A stretch of 64,000 nucleotides of DNA from Arcanobacterium haemolyticum DSM 20595 (GTDB lineage: Bacteria > Actinomycetota > Actinomycetes > Actinomycetales > Actinomycetaceae), in NCBI RefSeq assembly GCF_000092365.1, contig NC_014218.1:868001-932000 (forward strand). The letters run 5' to 3'. The notes beneath the pieces are model-generated. The model was not told where the DNA came from. It ran no database searches and worked only from the letters and a program-made list of their open reading frames with translations. Of the stretch, positions 17,097 to 25,538 are shown piece by piece (positions within the stretch are counted from its first letter, which is position 1; every line of letters starts with the position of its first letter). A program made the position numbers and the translations under genes.

Positions 17097-19943
17097 GTGT
17101 TGCGGCGTTTAAGTGACTACCAAGCCAAGTTCTATGCTCACGAACTGGACCGCTCGTATGCGTCCGATCATGTTGGGCGGTTAGCAGGTCTGCTGTTTGA
17201 TGCCCAGGTCGAGCCCAAACCCCACCAGATCGATGCAGCCTTGTTCGCCCTGCAGACCCCGTTCACGAACGGGGTGATCCTGGCTGACGAGGTCGGCTTG
17301 GGTAAGACGATCGAAGCCGGGATCGTCATCAGCCAATACTGGGCACAACGCCAACGCCGCATCCTCATCATCGCCCCGTCCTCGCTACGTCAGCAGTGGA
17401 AGCAAGAACTGAGCGAGAAGTTCGCTCTTCCCGCCACGTTGCTCGATCGGTCAAACATCGACACGCTTATTGCCCCGGGTGGCCGTGATGAGATCTTGGT
17501 CTGTTCGTACGAGTTCGCAAACTCGCAGACTACGAAAATGATCTGCCCCTGGGATCTGGTGGTGTGCGATGAGGCACACCGGTTGCGCTCTTATTGGACG
17601 GGGCAGGCGAAGATCGCGGGCAATGTTGCCCGTATTTGCCACGCAGCAACCAAAACCGTGATGCTCACGGCTACGCCGTTGCAGAACCGGCTCGAGGAGC
17701 TCTACGGCCTGGTCAGCGTGTTCGCCCCAGACTATTTTCATTCTCTGGACGCATTCAGGGAACGCTACCTTGACAATCCCAACGGGGTTGGTAACGATGA
17801 TTTAGCTGCGCGCGTCGCACAGATAGCTAAGCGCACGCTGCGTAAGGACGCGGATAAGTACATTCGGTTCACCCAGCGGATGCCTCTAACGGTCGCCTTC
17901 ACGCCTAGCCCTGAAGAGGTCCAGCTGTATGACAAGATTAATGAGTATTTGCAGCGCTCGTTTTTGTGGGCGTTCGCTAAGTCCCAACGGCACTTGTCGG
18001 CACTGATTATGCGTAAACGGCTCGGCTCTTCGTCTTTCGCGGTGGCTACGACGCTGGAGAGGATCGCGGATCGTCTCGAGTCAGAAGTGAAGGCTGGACG
18101 TCGACGTAATGACGCGGGCGGTCTTGTCGATGACCCCGACCTGACCAGTGAGGTGCGGGAAGCTAGCGAAGCTAGCATCGACACGAGCGTTGAGCAGATC
18201 GACTCCGGTCAGCGTGCCGAGATGCTCGATGAGGTGAACGAGCTGCGTGGCTTTGCCGGCCTGGCGCGATCGATCACGGTCAATCAGAAAGCCGTCAGGC
18301 TTGTTGACGCGCTTGAGCAAGGCTTTGAGAAGCTCCGGGAGATTGGTGCACCTGAAAAAGCGATCATCTTCACTGACTCGACCGTCACCCAGGACTACCT
18401 CGCCCGGTCACTGACCGAGGCTGGGTGGGGTGAAGGGCTGATTCTGTTTAACGGCAGTAACGACAGCCCGGAAGCTAAACGGATCTACGACAAGTGGCTA
18501 ACGGACAATCACGGCGGGGATCTTATCACTGGTATCGCTGCTGCTGACCGGCGTAAAGCTCTCGTTGATGAGTTCCGTGACCGTGGCCGATTGATGATCG
18601 CCACCGAGGCTGCCGCTGAAGGTATCAACCTGCAGTTTTGCTCCATGCTCGTCAACTACGACCTGCCGTGGAACCCGCAGCGTATCGAGCAGCGTATTGG
18701 CCGCGTGCACCGGTTCGGGCAAAAACACAACGTTATCGTGGTCAACTTTTCCAACAAGGGCAACCTTGCCGAAGAACGCATCCTCGAACTACTGACCGAA
18801 AAGTTCCAGCTCTTCACGTCCGTGTTTGGCGCATCCGATGAGGTGCTGGGGCAGATCGAAGACGGTCTGGACTTTGAGAAGAACATCGGGCGCATCCTCG
18901 ATAATTGCAAGACTGCTGCCGAGATCGATGCAGCGTTCACCGAACTCGAGGAACGGTACTCGAAACAAATCGATCGTGAGATGAAGAAGACACGAGCGAA
19001 AGTCTTCGATAACCTCGACCCGAAAGTACGCGACAAACTCAAGTCCTACGACGCACAGACCGGCATCGTTCTCAACGTCTTTGAACGCCTCCTGATCCGG
19101 GTCACCCGTCACGAGCTCGAAGACCTGGCGGTCTTCAACGGTTCGGGTACCCAGTTCACACTCCACGAACCACCACACGTGGGCATCCCAGTTGGCGACT
19201 ACTACTTCAAATCAGAACCCCGGAAGGGCGCGTACCAATACCGGTACACCAGCGACTTATGTGCCTGGGTCATCCGCCACGCGAAAAGCCGTGCAACCCC
19301 ACCAGCACGACTTTCTTTCACGATCAGTAGCTCACCGCGTGCAACCATCATTGCAAAACGCTTACGCAACAAGCGAGGCCGGTTACGTGTTGAAGAAGTC
19401 AGCTTCACGATGAAGGCAGGAAGCCAGCAGCTGCGCGAGTCCTACCTGCTGACCGCTGGGTTCTTTAACGACGGCACCCCCATGGACCATGAGCAAATCC
19501 GTGACCTTCTCGACCTGCACTGCACCGGCAGCACTGCTGACCACGTCGAGACCAGAGGTTTCGACGTGGTCATCGCTCAGCAGCTGGAGGAACTCAGAGG
19601 TGACGTTGAAGAGCGCAACGCGCGCTTCTTCCTCGAACAAGAAGCACTCCTCGACGCGACACGGCTCGACCTCAAGGCGAAGTACGACGCGAAGATTCGC
19701 GAGTACCAAGCCAAGGAAGCCACCGCAAACAAGGAAGCCCGCAAAGCCTCGAACGCTACCCAAGAGCTGAAGCAGGAGGCGCGTCAGTGGCGACGCAAGG
19801 CTGACGATGCTGAGGATAAATACCGCAGTGAGCGGAACCGTCTCCGTGACGAGTCCGATCAACTACTCGACAACGCACAAGATGCTCTCCAAGCAAAGCA
19901 GTCCCACCAGGTACTCTTCAACATCAACTGGGAAGTCAAGTGA
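17097..19943 (+). CDS. SNF2-type helicase of the restriction cassette
   Basis: Superfamily 2 ATPase of 948 residues. Motif I is ADEVGLGKT (63-71), motif II DEAH (158-161), motif III TATPLQNRLEELYGL, and motifs V-VI are ATEAAAEGINLQ and QRIEQRIGRVHRFGQ. The last 100 residues are a charged coiled coil (KAKYDAKIREYQAKEATANK and onward). The start is GTG 17097 behind AAGGAGA, 12 bases after res, so it belongs to the same operon. RapA/DrmD-like helicases occur in other anti-phage systems such as DISARM; a defence role here is inferred from position. It is not part of a minimal type III system. Confidence 0.85.
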   Translation: MLRRLSDYQAKFYAHELDRSYASDHVGRLAGLLFDAQVEPKPHQIDAALFALQTPFTNGVILADEVGLGKTIEAGIVISQYWAQRQRRILIIAPSSLRQQWKQELSEKFALPATLLDRSNIDTLIAPGGRDEILVCSYEFANSQTTKMICPWDLVVCDEAHRLRSYWTGQAKIAGNVARICHAATKTVMLTATPLQNRLEELYGLVSVFAPDYFHSLDAFRERYLDNPNGVGNDDLAARVAQIAKRTLRKDADKYIRFTQRMPLTVAFTPSPEEVQLYDKINEYLQRSFLWAFAKSQRHLSALIMRKRLGSSSFAVATTLERIADRLESEVKAGRRRNDAGGLVDDPDLTSEVREASEASIDTSVEQIDSGQRAEMLDEVNELRGFAGLARSITVNQKAVRLVDALEQGFEKLREIGAPEKAIIFTDSTVTQDYLARSLTEAGWGEGLILFNGSNDSPEAKRIYDKWLTDNHGGDLITGIAAADRRKALVDEFRDRGRLMIATEAAAEGINLQFCSMLVNYDLPWNPQRIEQRIGRVHRFGQKHNVIVVNFSNKGNLAEERILELLTEKFQLFTSVFGASDEVLGQIEDGLDFEKNIGRILDNCKTAAEIDAAFTELEERYSKQIDREMKKTRAKVFDNLDPKVRDKLKSYDAQTGIVLNVFERLLIRVTRHELEDLAVFNGSGTQFTLHEPPHVGIPVGDYYFKSEPRKGAYQYRYTSDLCAWVIRHAKSRATPPARLSFTISSSPRATIIAKRLRNKRGRLRVEEVSFTMKAGSQQLRESYLLTAGFFNDGTPMDHEQIRDLLDLHCTGSTADHVETRGFDVVIAQQLEELRGDVEERNARFFLEQEALLDATRLDLKAKYDAKIREYQAKEATANKEARKASNATQELKQEARQWRRKADDAEDKYRSERNRLRDESDQLLDNAQDALQAKQSHQVLFNINWEVK

Positions 19944-20734
19944 ACATGCCTGTGTCTCACATAGCTATGACACGTGCATATACAGTCGGGACTCAACACC
20001 TCGATTCTCGGAGACGAGGAATGCGTAGAGAGACACTATTTGACGCTTGCCATGCCTTTTGGCGCTCCACTCCTGGCCGTACCCACCGCGGTTCACGATG
20101 CCCGGCTTATGACAATATGCCAATACTTCAAGACCTATACGATATTGGACTTAAATAAAAAGCTACTTTGTTTTGATATTAAGGCGCTTGGAAGTCAGTT
20201 AAAGAAAATAGGTATGCTTGTTATTCAGGATCAGGTGTGGAACAAGGTATCTCAAAACAGAGGAAGCAAGGCTACAAGGTACTATTAGGCCGGGGTTCTT
20301 AACTACCTATGGTGAGAATGCAGAAATACTGACAAAATACCGAAAGAAAAAGTCTAAATTCGATGTAGTCGAAAAGGCTACAACCATGAAAATGGGGTAT
20401 GTGAGGTAAAGCAAATTGGTGGAGATGAAATACCTTGTGATGTTACAGGCGCCACCAAGCATACAGGCTTAAAGGGAAACCTAAGGGTAGAAAATAATAG
20501 ATAGGAATATTGGGACGCGGAAAGTTCCTGAACGTTGAGCTATTGTGGGCAATGAAAGCGTTGAAAAGTTATATAATTCCCCTTTGTTCAAGAGGATTAT
20601 ATAACTTTTCTTAATCAGGAATGAAACAGCAGTCATGTTACCGTGTACAGCCAGCGATAATTTTACTTAGAAGCCGTAAAAAGTAAGCGGTGGAGGGACG
20701 GACTGTAGTTAAAGAACAGATTGAAATAAAAGAA
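19944..20734. other. Low-GC stretch without an intact gene
   Basis: Base composition turns clearly AT-rich from about 20150 and stays so up to the IS at 20735. Short open frames exist (for example 19974-20288) but none resembles a protein I know, and stop codons interrupt all frames. It reads like the scrambled left part of the AT-rich foreign block that continues at 23321. Confidence 0.5.
20564..20609. terminator. Long perfect inverted repeat (terminator-like)
   Basis: A 14-bp perfect stem pairs 20564-20577 with 20596-20609, ending in TTTT. An AT-rich hairpin of this kind could terminate transcription in both directions, and it is the only organised element in this low-GC stretch. Confidence 0.5.
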
Positions 20735-22038
20735 TGAAGTGCCCCGGGTTTACTTCCTAGGCGTTTGCCCTGGTTTTCATTTTCTCTGATGTGCTCGCGA
20801 TGCGCCAGTAGTCGTTCTCAACCTCGACCGGGGTGCGGTAGTCAAGGGCTTGGTGGAGCCGGGTCTGGTTCCACCAGGTCACCCATTCGAAGGTAGCGAT
20901 CTCGACCTCAAGAACGTCTTTCCATCGATGGTTATTGATCAGCTCGTTCTTATATGAGCCGTTGACGTTCTCGGCTAGTGCGTTGTCGTAGGAATCCCCA
21001 ACCGTCCCGGTTGATGGAGTGATACCCGCAGCGGTGAGCCGATCGTTATACGCAATCGACACATACTGCGATCCGTGGTCTGAGTGATGAATCACCCCGG
21101 CCGTTTCCTTCGCGCTCGTGATCGCCTGATTCAACGCCTGCAACGGTAACGCTTCGGTCCGCATCGAATCTGATAGTGCCCAGCCCACAATCTTACGAGA
21201 GAACACGTCCGTCACAAACGCCGAGTAAACGAACCCTTGAGCGGTTCGAACATAAGTAATGTCCGCGACCCACAGCCGGTTCGGACCCGCGGCGTGAAAC
21301 TCGCGATGAACCAAATCTGGCCTGGTATCTTCCCTCCGGGCTTTGCGTGTCGTGATCGGGGAACGTCCCTTGCCTTTCCCGGATACTCCTGCCAGACGCA
21401 TGAGCCTCGCGGTCTGCTCGCGGCCAACCGCGAGGCCGCAACGGCAGAGCGCGTGCCACATTTTCCGCACACCGTAGACACCATAGTTCTCCCCATGTAT
21501 CTGGAGAACCTTGGCAACCAGCTCACGGTCCCGGATGCTCCTAGCGCTCGGCGTACCATACTTAGCGTTACGATAGCCGCGGGAAGTGATGAAGCCTCCC
21601 TGACGTTGCTCATTTAACGTCTTACAGATGAACTCAACCGAGAAACGATCACGATACTCGTCAATAAACGCGATCAAATACGGACGTTGGGGGCCTGGTT
21701 CTGACGCGAAAAAAGCCGACGCGGCCTTCAACAACTCGTTCGTGTCACGCAGTTCTTGATTCTCCCGGCGTAGCCGAGCATTCTCAGCAACCAGGTCTTC
21801 CTCAGCCCTTGTGACCTGACCGGTTTTGCGTGCTTGCTGTAACCATTGCCGGGCAGTGTGCCACGAAACCCCAAGCTTGGGCGCGACTACCTGACAAGCT
21901 TGCTGAATCGAGAGCCCCTCAGCAAGGATCCGATCCTCCACCAACCGGACAACCCGATCCTTCGCTTCCTGATCAAATTTCATGCGGCTCTCCAGATTTT
22001 CCCATCCACTCAAACGGAAGAAAACCTGGGACACTTCA
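20735..22038 (-). mobile_element. IS3-family insertion sequence, intact (type A)
   Basis: A 1304-bp element. Its ends are inverted repeats beginning TGAAGTGCCCCGGGTTTACT on one side and TGAAGTGTCCCAGGTTTTCT on the other. A 3-bp target duplication, GAA, flanks it (20732-20734 and 22039-22041). It carries one transposase gene on the minus strand and is related to the decayed element at 11566-12036. Confidence 0.92.
20757..21983 (-). CDS. IS3-family transposase, single uninterrupted frame
   Basis: DDE transposase of 408 residues. The N-terminal helix-turn-helix and leucine-zipper part (MKFDQEAKDRVVRLVEDR to LRDTNELLKAASAFFA) corresponds to OrfA. The integrase core follows with D in WVADITYV, D in HHSDHGSQYVS and E in DNALAENVNGSYK. 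OrfA and OrfB equivalents are joined in the same frame, whereas most IS3 elements need a -1 frameshift. The start at 21983 has GGAGAG upstream. All three catalytic residues are present, so it is probably active. Confidence 0.9.
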   Translation of the reverse strand: MKFDQEAKDRVVRLVEDRILAEGLSIQQACQVVAPKLGVSWHTARQWLQQARKTGQVTRAEEDLVAENARLRRENQELRDTNELLKAASAFFASEPGPQRPYLIAFIDEYRDRFSVEFICKTLNEQRQGGFITSRGYRNAKYGTPSARSIRDRELVAKVLQIHGENYGVYGVRKMWHALCRCGLAVGREQTARLMRLAGVSGKGKGRSPITTRKARREDTRPDLVHREFHAAGPNRLWVADITYVRTAQGFVYSAFVTDVFSRKIVGWALSDSMRTEALPLQALNQAITSAKETAGVIHHSDHGSQYVSIAYNDRLTAAGITPSTGTVGDSYDNALAENVNGSYKNELINNHRWKDVLEVEIATFEWVTWWNQTRLHQALDYRTPVEVENDYWRIASTSEKMKTRANA

Positions 22039-22147
22039 GAAAGAGAGGAAACATATCAAACAAATGGCCCGGGCTGAAAAAACTAGACCATCTGGTTTGA
22101 GAGTGTCTTCCGTGACAGCCCCGGTTGGGGCAGGAAGATTGGAGAGC

Positions 22148-22429
22148 ATGAAGAAGTTCTCGAAGCACACACCCGAACAAATCGTGGTGAAGCTCGACAA
22201 GGCCAGGTCCTTGAAGGAATCTGGCAGCACCGTGGCAGAGGTTTGCCGTGAGCTTGGCATCAGTGAGGCAACGTATCACCGGTGGCAGAGACAGTACGGC
22301 GACATGACTCGCAGTGAAGCACGGCGGTTCAAGGAGCTGCAGGAAGAAAACGAGAAGCTCAAGCGGTTGCTTGGGGAGGCTGAACTCGAAAAGTCGCTGC
22401 TTAGGGAGTTAGCAGAGGGAAAATTCTGA
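22148..22429 (+). CDS. IS3-family OrfA (copy 1)
   Basis: 93-residue protein with an HTH (KHTPEQIVVKLDKARSLKES) and a heptad coiled coil (ELQEENEKLKRLLGEAELEK). It binds the IS ends and serves as the N-terminal part of the OrfAB fusion transposase. It ends GKF just after a slippery site at 22417-22423. The coding sequence is identical in copy 2. Confidence 0.9.
   Translation: MKKFSKHTPEQIVVKLDKARSLKESGSTVAEVCRELGISEATYHRWQRQYGDMTRSEARRFKELQEENEKLKRLLGEAELEKSLLRELAEGKF
22417..22423 (+). promoter_or_regulatory. Programmed -1 frameshift heptamer GGGAAAA
   Basis: The heptamer G GGA AAA sits in the OrfA frame immediately before its stop. Slipping back one base reads on as ILTLARKYEAIDH into OrfB, producing the OrfAB transposase. 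The same heptamer is at 27736-27742 in copy 2. Confidence 0.8.
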
Positions 22430-22470
22430 CCCTGGCACGCAAGTACGAAGCGATTGACCATGCCCTATCG

Positions 22471-23304
22471 TTGGGGTACTCAGTGCGCTTGGCATGCCGC
22501 GTTGTCGGGGTTTCCCGCGGGGCGTACTACAACGCCCGACGCCACACAACCGGGCCTTCTGCCACCGACAAGCACGCCTCGTTGCGTAGCTGGTTGGTGA
22601 CCTTCGCTGCATCCCATCGTCGCTGGGGCTACCGCCGCGCGTGGGTTAAGGCTCGTGAGGCCGGGTTTGACTGCGGCCGCGATGTCGTGCGCCGCATATG
22701 GCGCCAGGAGGGTCTGCGGGTGTTTCCACGCAAGGCTCCCAAGCGGCGGTGTCTGCCCCTATCCACCCCTCGGGTTGAGCCAGCTGCGTGTCCCGGTGAT
22801 GTGTGGGCATTGGACTTCCAGTTCGACACTGACTACCACGGTAAGACGTTTAAGATCTGCAACGTCATCGATGAGTTCACACGTGAGCACGTGGGATTCG
22901 AGGTCGGGCGGTCTATTACCGCCGTGTCAGTCATTGAACTGTTGAGCAATCTTGCTGCCTCCAGAGGTGGCCGTCCGCGAGTGTTGCGCATGGATAACGG
23001 CCCTGAGTTCATCAGCCACGAGCTGAACAAGTGGGCAGCCAAGGAGGGCACTGTTGAGGCGTTCATACCACCAGGAAGGCCATGGCACAACGGATTCGTG
23101 GAGTCGTTTCACAACCGCCTCCGCGATGAGCTACTCGAAGACGAGATGTTCGACGACCCGGCCCACGCCAGCCACTGCCTCAGGTTGTGGTCAAAGCGCT
23201 ACAATACGTGTCATCCGCACTCAAGCTTGGGCTTTGTCCCGCCAGCGCAGTACGCCAAACAATGGCACCTAACCCAGGGAGGCCCTCAAGCCGCCCGGTC
23301 CTAG
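22471..23304 (+). CDS. IS3-family OrfB integrase (copy 1)
   Basis: DDE integrase core of 277 residues or a little more. Catalytic residues appear in WALDFQF (D), RMDNGPEF (D) and GFVESFHNRLRDELL (E), with the IS3 signature following. It lies in the -1 frame relative to OrfA. The open frame continues upstream to about 22424, so it is most likely made as a fusion by frameshifting, not from the weak TTG at 22471. Confidence 0.9.
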   Translation: MGYSVRLACRVVGVSRGAYYNARRHTTGPSATDKHASLRSWLVTFAASHRRWGYRRAWVKAREAGFDCGRDVVRRIWRQEGLRVFPRKAPKRRCLPLSTPRVEPAACPGDVWALDFQFDTDYHGKTFKICNVIDEFTREHVGFEVGRSITAVSVIELLSNLAASRGGRPRVLRMDNGPEFISHELNKWAAKEGTVEAFIPPGRPWHNGFVESFHNRLRDELLEDEMFDDPAHASHCLRLWSKRYNTCHPHSSLGFVPPAQYAKQWHLTQGGPQAARS

Positions 23305-23350
23305 ATTTCAGCCCGCTCCACAAACATCATAGGTTCGAGATGGCTTTCAA

Positions 23351-23405
23351 GAAATACAAGGTAAACTTTATGCATTTTTTAAGAAACACAAGATAAACTT
23401 TATGC
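23351..23405 (+). repeat. Pair of 23-bp direct repeats
   Basis: GAAATACAAGGTAAACTTTA plus TGC at 23351-23373 recurs with two changes at 23383-23405. They stand at the left edge of the AT-rich block just after the IS and look like a local duplication. Confidence 0.6.
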
Positions 23406-23568
23406 GATTGAAAATCTAAAGAAGCTTTCAAGTGAAAAGATAGTTTCATTAGCACAATGTAAACTTAATTGGTATAAGCCACAAAGCGTTAGGAGAGAAA
23501 ACATACCAAAAGGAAATGATAAAACTGTAAAAATGCTTGTCCAGTGCATGCAATTAGTTATGAAGTAA
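23389..23568 (+). pseudogene. AT-rich open fragment, possibly from a reverse transcriptase/maturase
   Basis: Sixty codons without a stop, ending TAA 23566-23568. The piece NWYKPQSVRRENIPKGNDKT faintly resembles the conserved YKP-VRR-IPK stretch of group II intron maturases, but the continuation does not. No start codon or full domain is present. It overlaps the region just upstream of the ABC transporter. Identity is uncertain. Confidence 0.3.
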
Positions 23569-23594
23569 GGAAACAGAGAGGAGTAGTTAGAAAA

Positions 23595-24872
23595 GTGATA
23601 AAAAATGCTATAGCATATATTACAAGAAAGAGAAATAGAACTTTAATAATTTTTATCGTATTAACTATAGTTCTTTCTTGCTTGTATTCTTGTTTAACAA
23701 TAATGAAATCAAGCAATGAAATAGAAAAGGCTTTATATGAGAGTTCTAATTCTTCAATATCAATAACAAAAAAAGATGGTAAATATTTTAATGTTAATCA
23801 ATTTAAAGATATTGAAAAATTAAAAGAAATTGAAGAAAAAATAATTCAATATGATGGATTAGCAAAACTAAAAGACGCTAAAGTAGTTAGCGGAGAACAA
23901 AGAGTAAATAGAGACGATTTATCTGACGAATTTAAGAATGTTGTTTCACTCGAAGCTACAAATAATACTAAAAGAAATATTTTATTTAGTAGTGGAGCAT
24001 TTACACTTAAAGAAGGTAAAAATATAGGAGAAAATGATAAGAATTCAATTATTGTTCATGAAGAATTTGTTAAACAAAACAATCTAAAATTAGGTGATGA
24101 AGTTAATCTTGAATTACTAGATAGTGAAAAAAGTGGAGAAATAAAAAGTCATAAGTTTAAAATTATAGGGATCTTTTCTGGTAAAAAACAGGAAACATAT
24201 ACAGGATTGTCTTCTGATTTTAGTGAAAATATGGTGTTTGTAGATTATTCAACAAGCCAAGAGATATTAAATAAATCAGAAAATAATAAAATCGCAAATA
24301 AAATTTTAATGTATTCTGGCAGTGCAGAATCTGCAGACTTAGCCTTAAGTAAATTGAAAGAGCTTAAAATTGATGAGTCACAGTATTCTGTTGAAAAAGA
24401 TTCTAATGCGTTTGAAGAGTCTTTAGAGTCAGTAAGTGGAATAAAACATATTATAAAAATAATGACTTATTCCATTATGTTAGGTGGGATGATTGTTCTT
24501 TCATTAATCTTGATTCTATGGTTAAGAGAAAGAATTTATGAAATAGGTATATTTTTATCTATTGGAACATCTAAGATGCAGATTATAATGCAATTTATAT
24601 TCGAGTTAATATTCATATCGATACCAAGTATAATATTTTCCTTATTTTTAGGAAATGTATTACTAAAAGTAATTGTAGATGGATTCATTAGCTCAGAGGA
24701 CTCAATGATTTCCGGTGGAAGTTTAACAAATAATACTAGTTTTATGTTAAATATACCAACACTTGGACAAAGTTATTTAATATTAATAAGTATTATTGTT
24801 TTATCAGTTGTATTTGCTTCTTCATTAATATTAATCAAGAAGCCTAAAGAAATATTATCAAAGATAAGTTAG
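23595..24872 (+). CDS. FtsX-like ABC transporter permease (Vex1-like)
   Basis: Permease of about 425 residues with one N-terminal membrane segment (TLIIFIVLTIVLSCLYS), a long extracytoplasmic domain of about 230 residues, and three C-terminal segments (MIVLSLILILWL; FIFELIFISIPSIIF; LILISIIVLSVVFAS). This is the MacB/FtsX layout. I prefer GTG 23595 because VIKNAIAYITRK then parallels MIKNAFAYVTRK of the second permease; the frame also opens at 23544. AT-rich with AGA/ATA codons, unlike the backbone. The order permease-ATPase-permease and the lengths resemble streptococcal vex1-vex2-vex3. Confidence 0.82.
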   Translation: MIKNAIAYITRKRNRTLIIFIVLTIVLSCLYSCLTIMKSSNEIEKALYESSNSSISITKKDGKYFNVNQFKDIEKLKEIEEKIIQYDGLAKLKDAKVVSGEQRVNRDDLSDEFKNVVSLEATNNTKRNILFSSGAFTLKEGKNIGENDKNSIIVHEEFVKQNNLKLGDEVNLELLDSEKSGEIKSHKFKIIGIFSGKKQETYTGLSSDFSENMVFVDYSTSQEILNKSENNKIANKILMYSGSAESADLALSKLKELKIDESQYSVEKDSNAFEESLESVSGIKHIIKIMTYSIMLGGMIVLSLILILWLRERIYEIGIFLSIGTSKMQIIMQFIFELIFISIPSIIFSLFLGNVLLKVIVDGFISSEDSMISGGSLTNNTSFMLNIPTLGQSYLILISIIVLSVVFASSLILIKKPKEILSKIS

Positions 24873-24881
24873 GAGAAAATA

Positions 24882-25538
24882 ATGGATATATTAGAAATAA
24901 AGAACGTAGCATATAGTTATGCAAATTCTAAAGAAAAAGTTTTGTCAGCAGTAAATCAAAAATTTGAACTTGGGAAGTTTTATGCGATTGTAGGAAAGTC
25001 GGGAACAGGAAAATCTACACTTCTTTCCTTACTTGCTGGACTTGATAAACCTCAAATAGGAAAAATATTGTTTAAGAATGAAGATATACAAAAGAAAGGA
25101 TATAGTAACCATAGAAAAAATAATATATCTTTAGTATTTCAAAACTATAATTTAATAGATTATTTATCACCAATTGAAAATATTAGATTAGTAAATAAAT
25201 CAGCAGATGAAAGTATCTTGTTTGAACTAGGTTTAGATAAAAAACAAATAAAAAGAAATGTTATGAAATTATCTGGTGGGCAGCAACAAAGAGTAGCTAT
25301 CGCCAGAGCATTGGTATCAGATGCTCCAATAATACTAGCTGATGAGCCTACTGGTAATCTAGACAGTGTTACTGCTGGGGAAATAATTAATATATTAAAG
25401 ACATTAGCTAAAGATAGAAATAAATGTATTGTGGTTGTAACACATAGTAAGGAAGTAGCAGATTCTGCGGATATCATTTTAGAACTAAGTGGTAAAAAGC
25501 TGAAAAAAGTAAATAAAATGAATCTGGAGGTTGAATAA
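24882..25538 (+). CDS. ABC transporter ATP-binding protein (Vex2-like)
   Basis: ATPase of 218 residues from the MacB/LolD-type group. Walker A is GKSGTGKST (about 39-47), the signature LSGGQQQRVAIARAL, Walker B IILADEPTGNLDS, and the H-loop VVVTHS. It has ribosome site AGGAG nine bases after the first permease stop. Its last base overlaps the start of the second permease. It powers the two flanking permeases; the cargo is unknown (peptide export in the Vex system, immunity or efflux in others). Confidence 0.9.
   Translation: MDILEIKNVAYSYANSKEKVLSAVNQKFELGKFYAIVGKSGTGKSTLLSLLAGLDKPQIGKILFKNEDIQKKGYSNHRKNNISLVFQNYNLIDYLSPIENIRLVNKSADESILFELGLDKKQIKRNVMKLSGGQQQRVAIARALVSDAPIILADEPTGNLDSVTAGEIINILKTLAKDRNKCIVVVTHSKEVADSADIILELSGKKLKKVNKMNLEVE

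Larger units (their letters stand above)
22065..23320 (+). mobile_element. IS3-family insertion sequence, type B, copy 1
   Basis: A 1256-bp element with imperfect inverted ends (TGGCCCGGGCTGAAA at the left; TGGAGCGGGCTGAAA read from the right). A 4-bp target duplication CAAA flanks it at 22061-22064 and 23321-23324. The sequence is identical to the copy at 27384-28639. It lies only 26 bases from the type A element. Confidence 0.93.

Noticed and set aside
11566-22038. Composite transposon carrying the restriction cassette between two type A IS copies
   Set aside because: The intact copy has its own 3-bp duplication (GAA) and the left copy is a decayed relic, so there is no evidence that the pair moved together.
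23544-23594. Upstream ATG start for the first ABC permease
   Set aside because: The 17 extra residues overlap the fragment before it, and the GTG at 23595 gives an N-terminus parallel to the second permease; kept only as an alternative.
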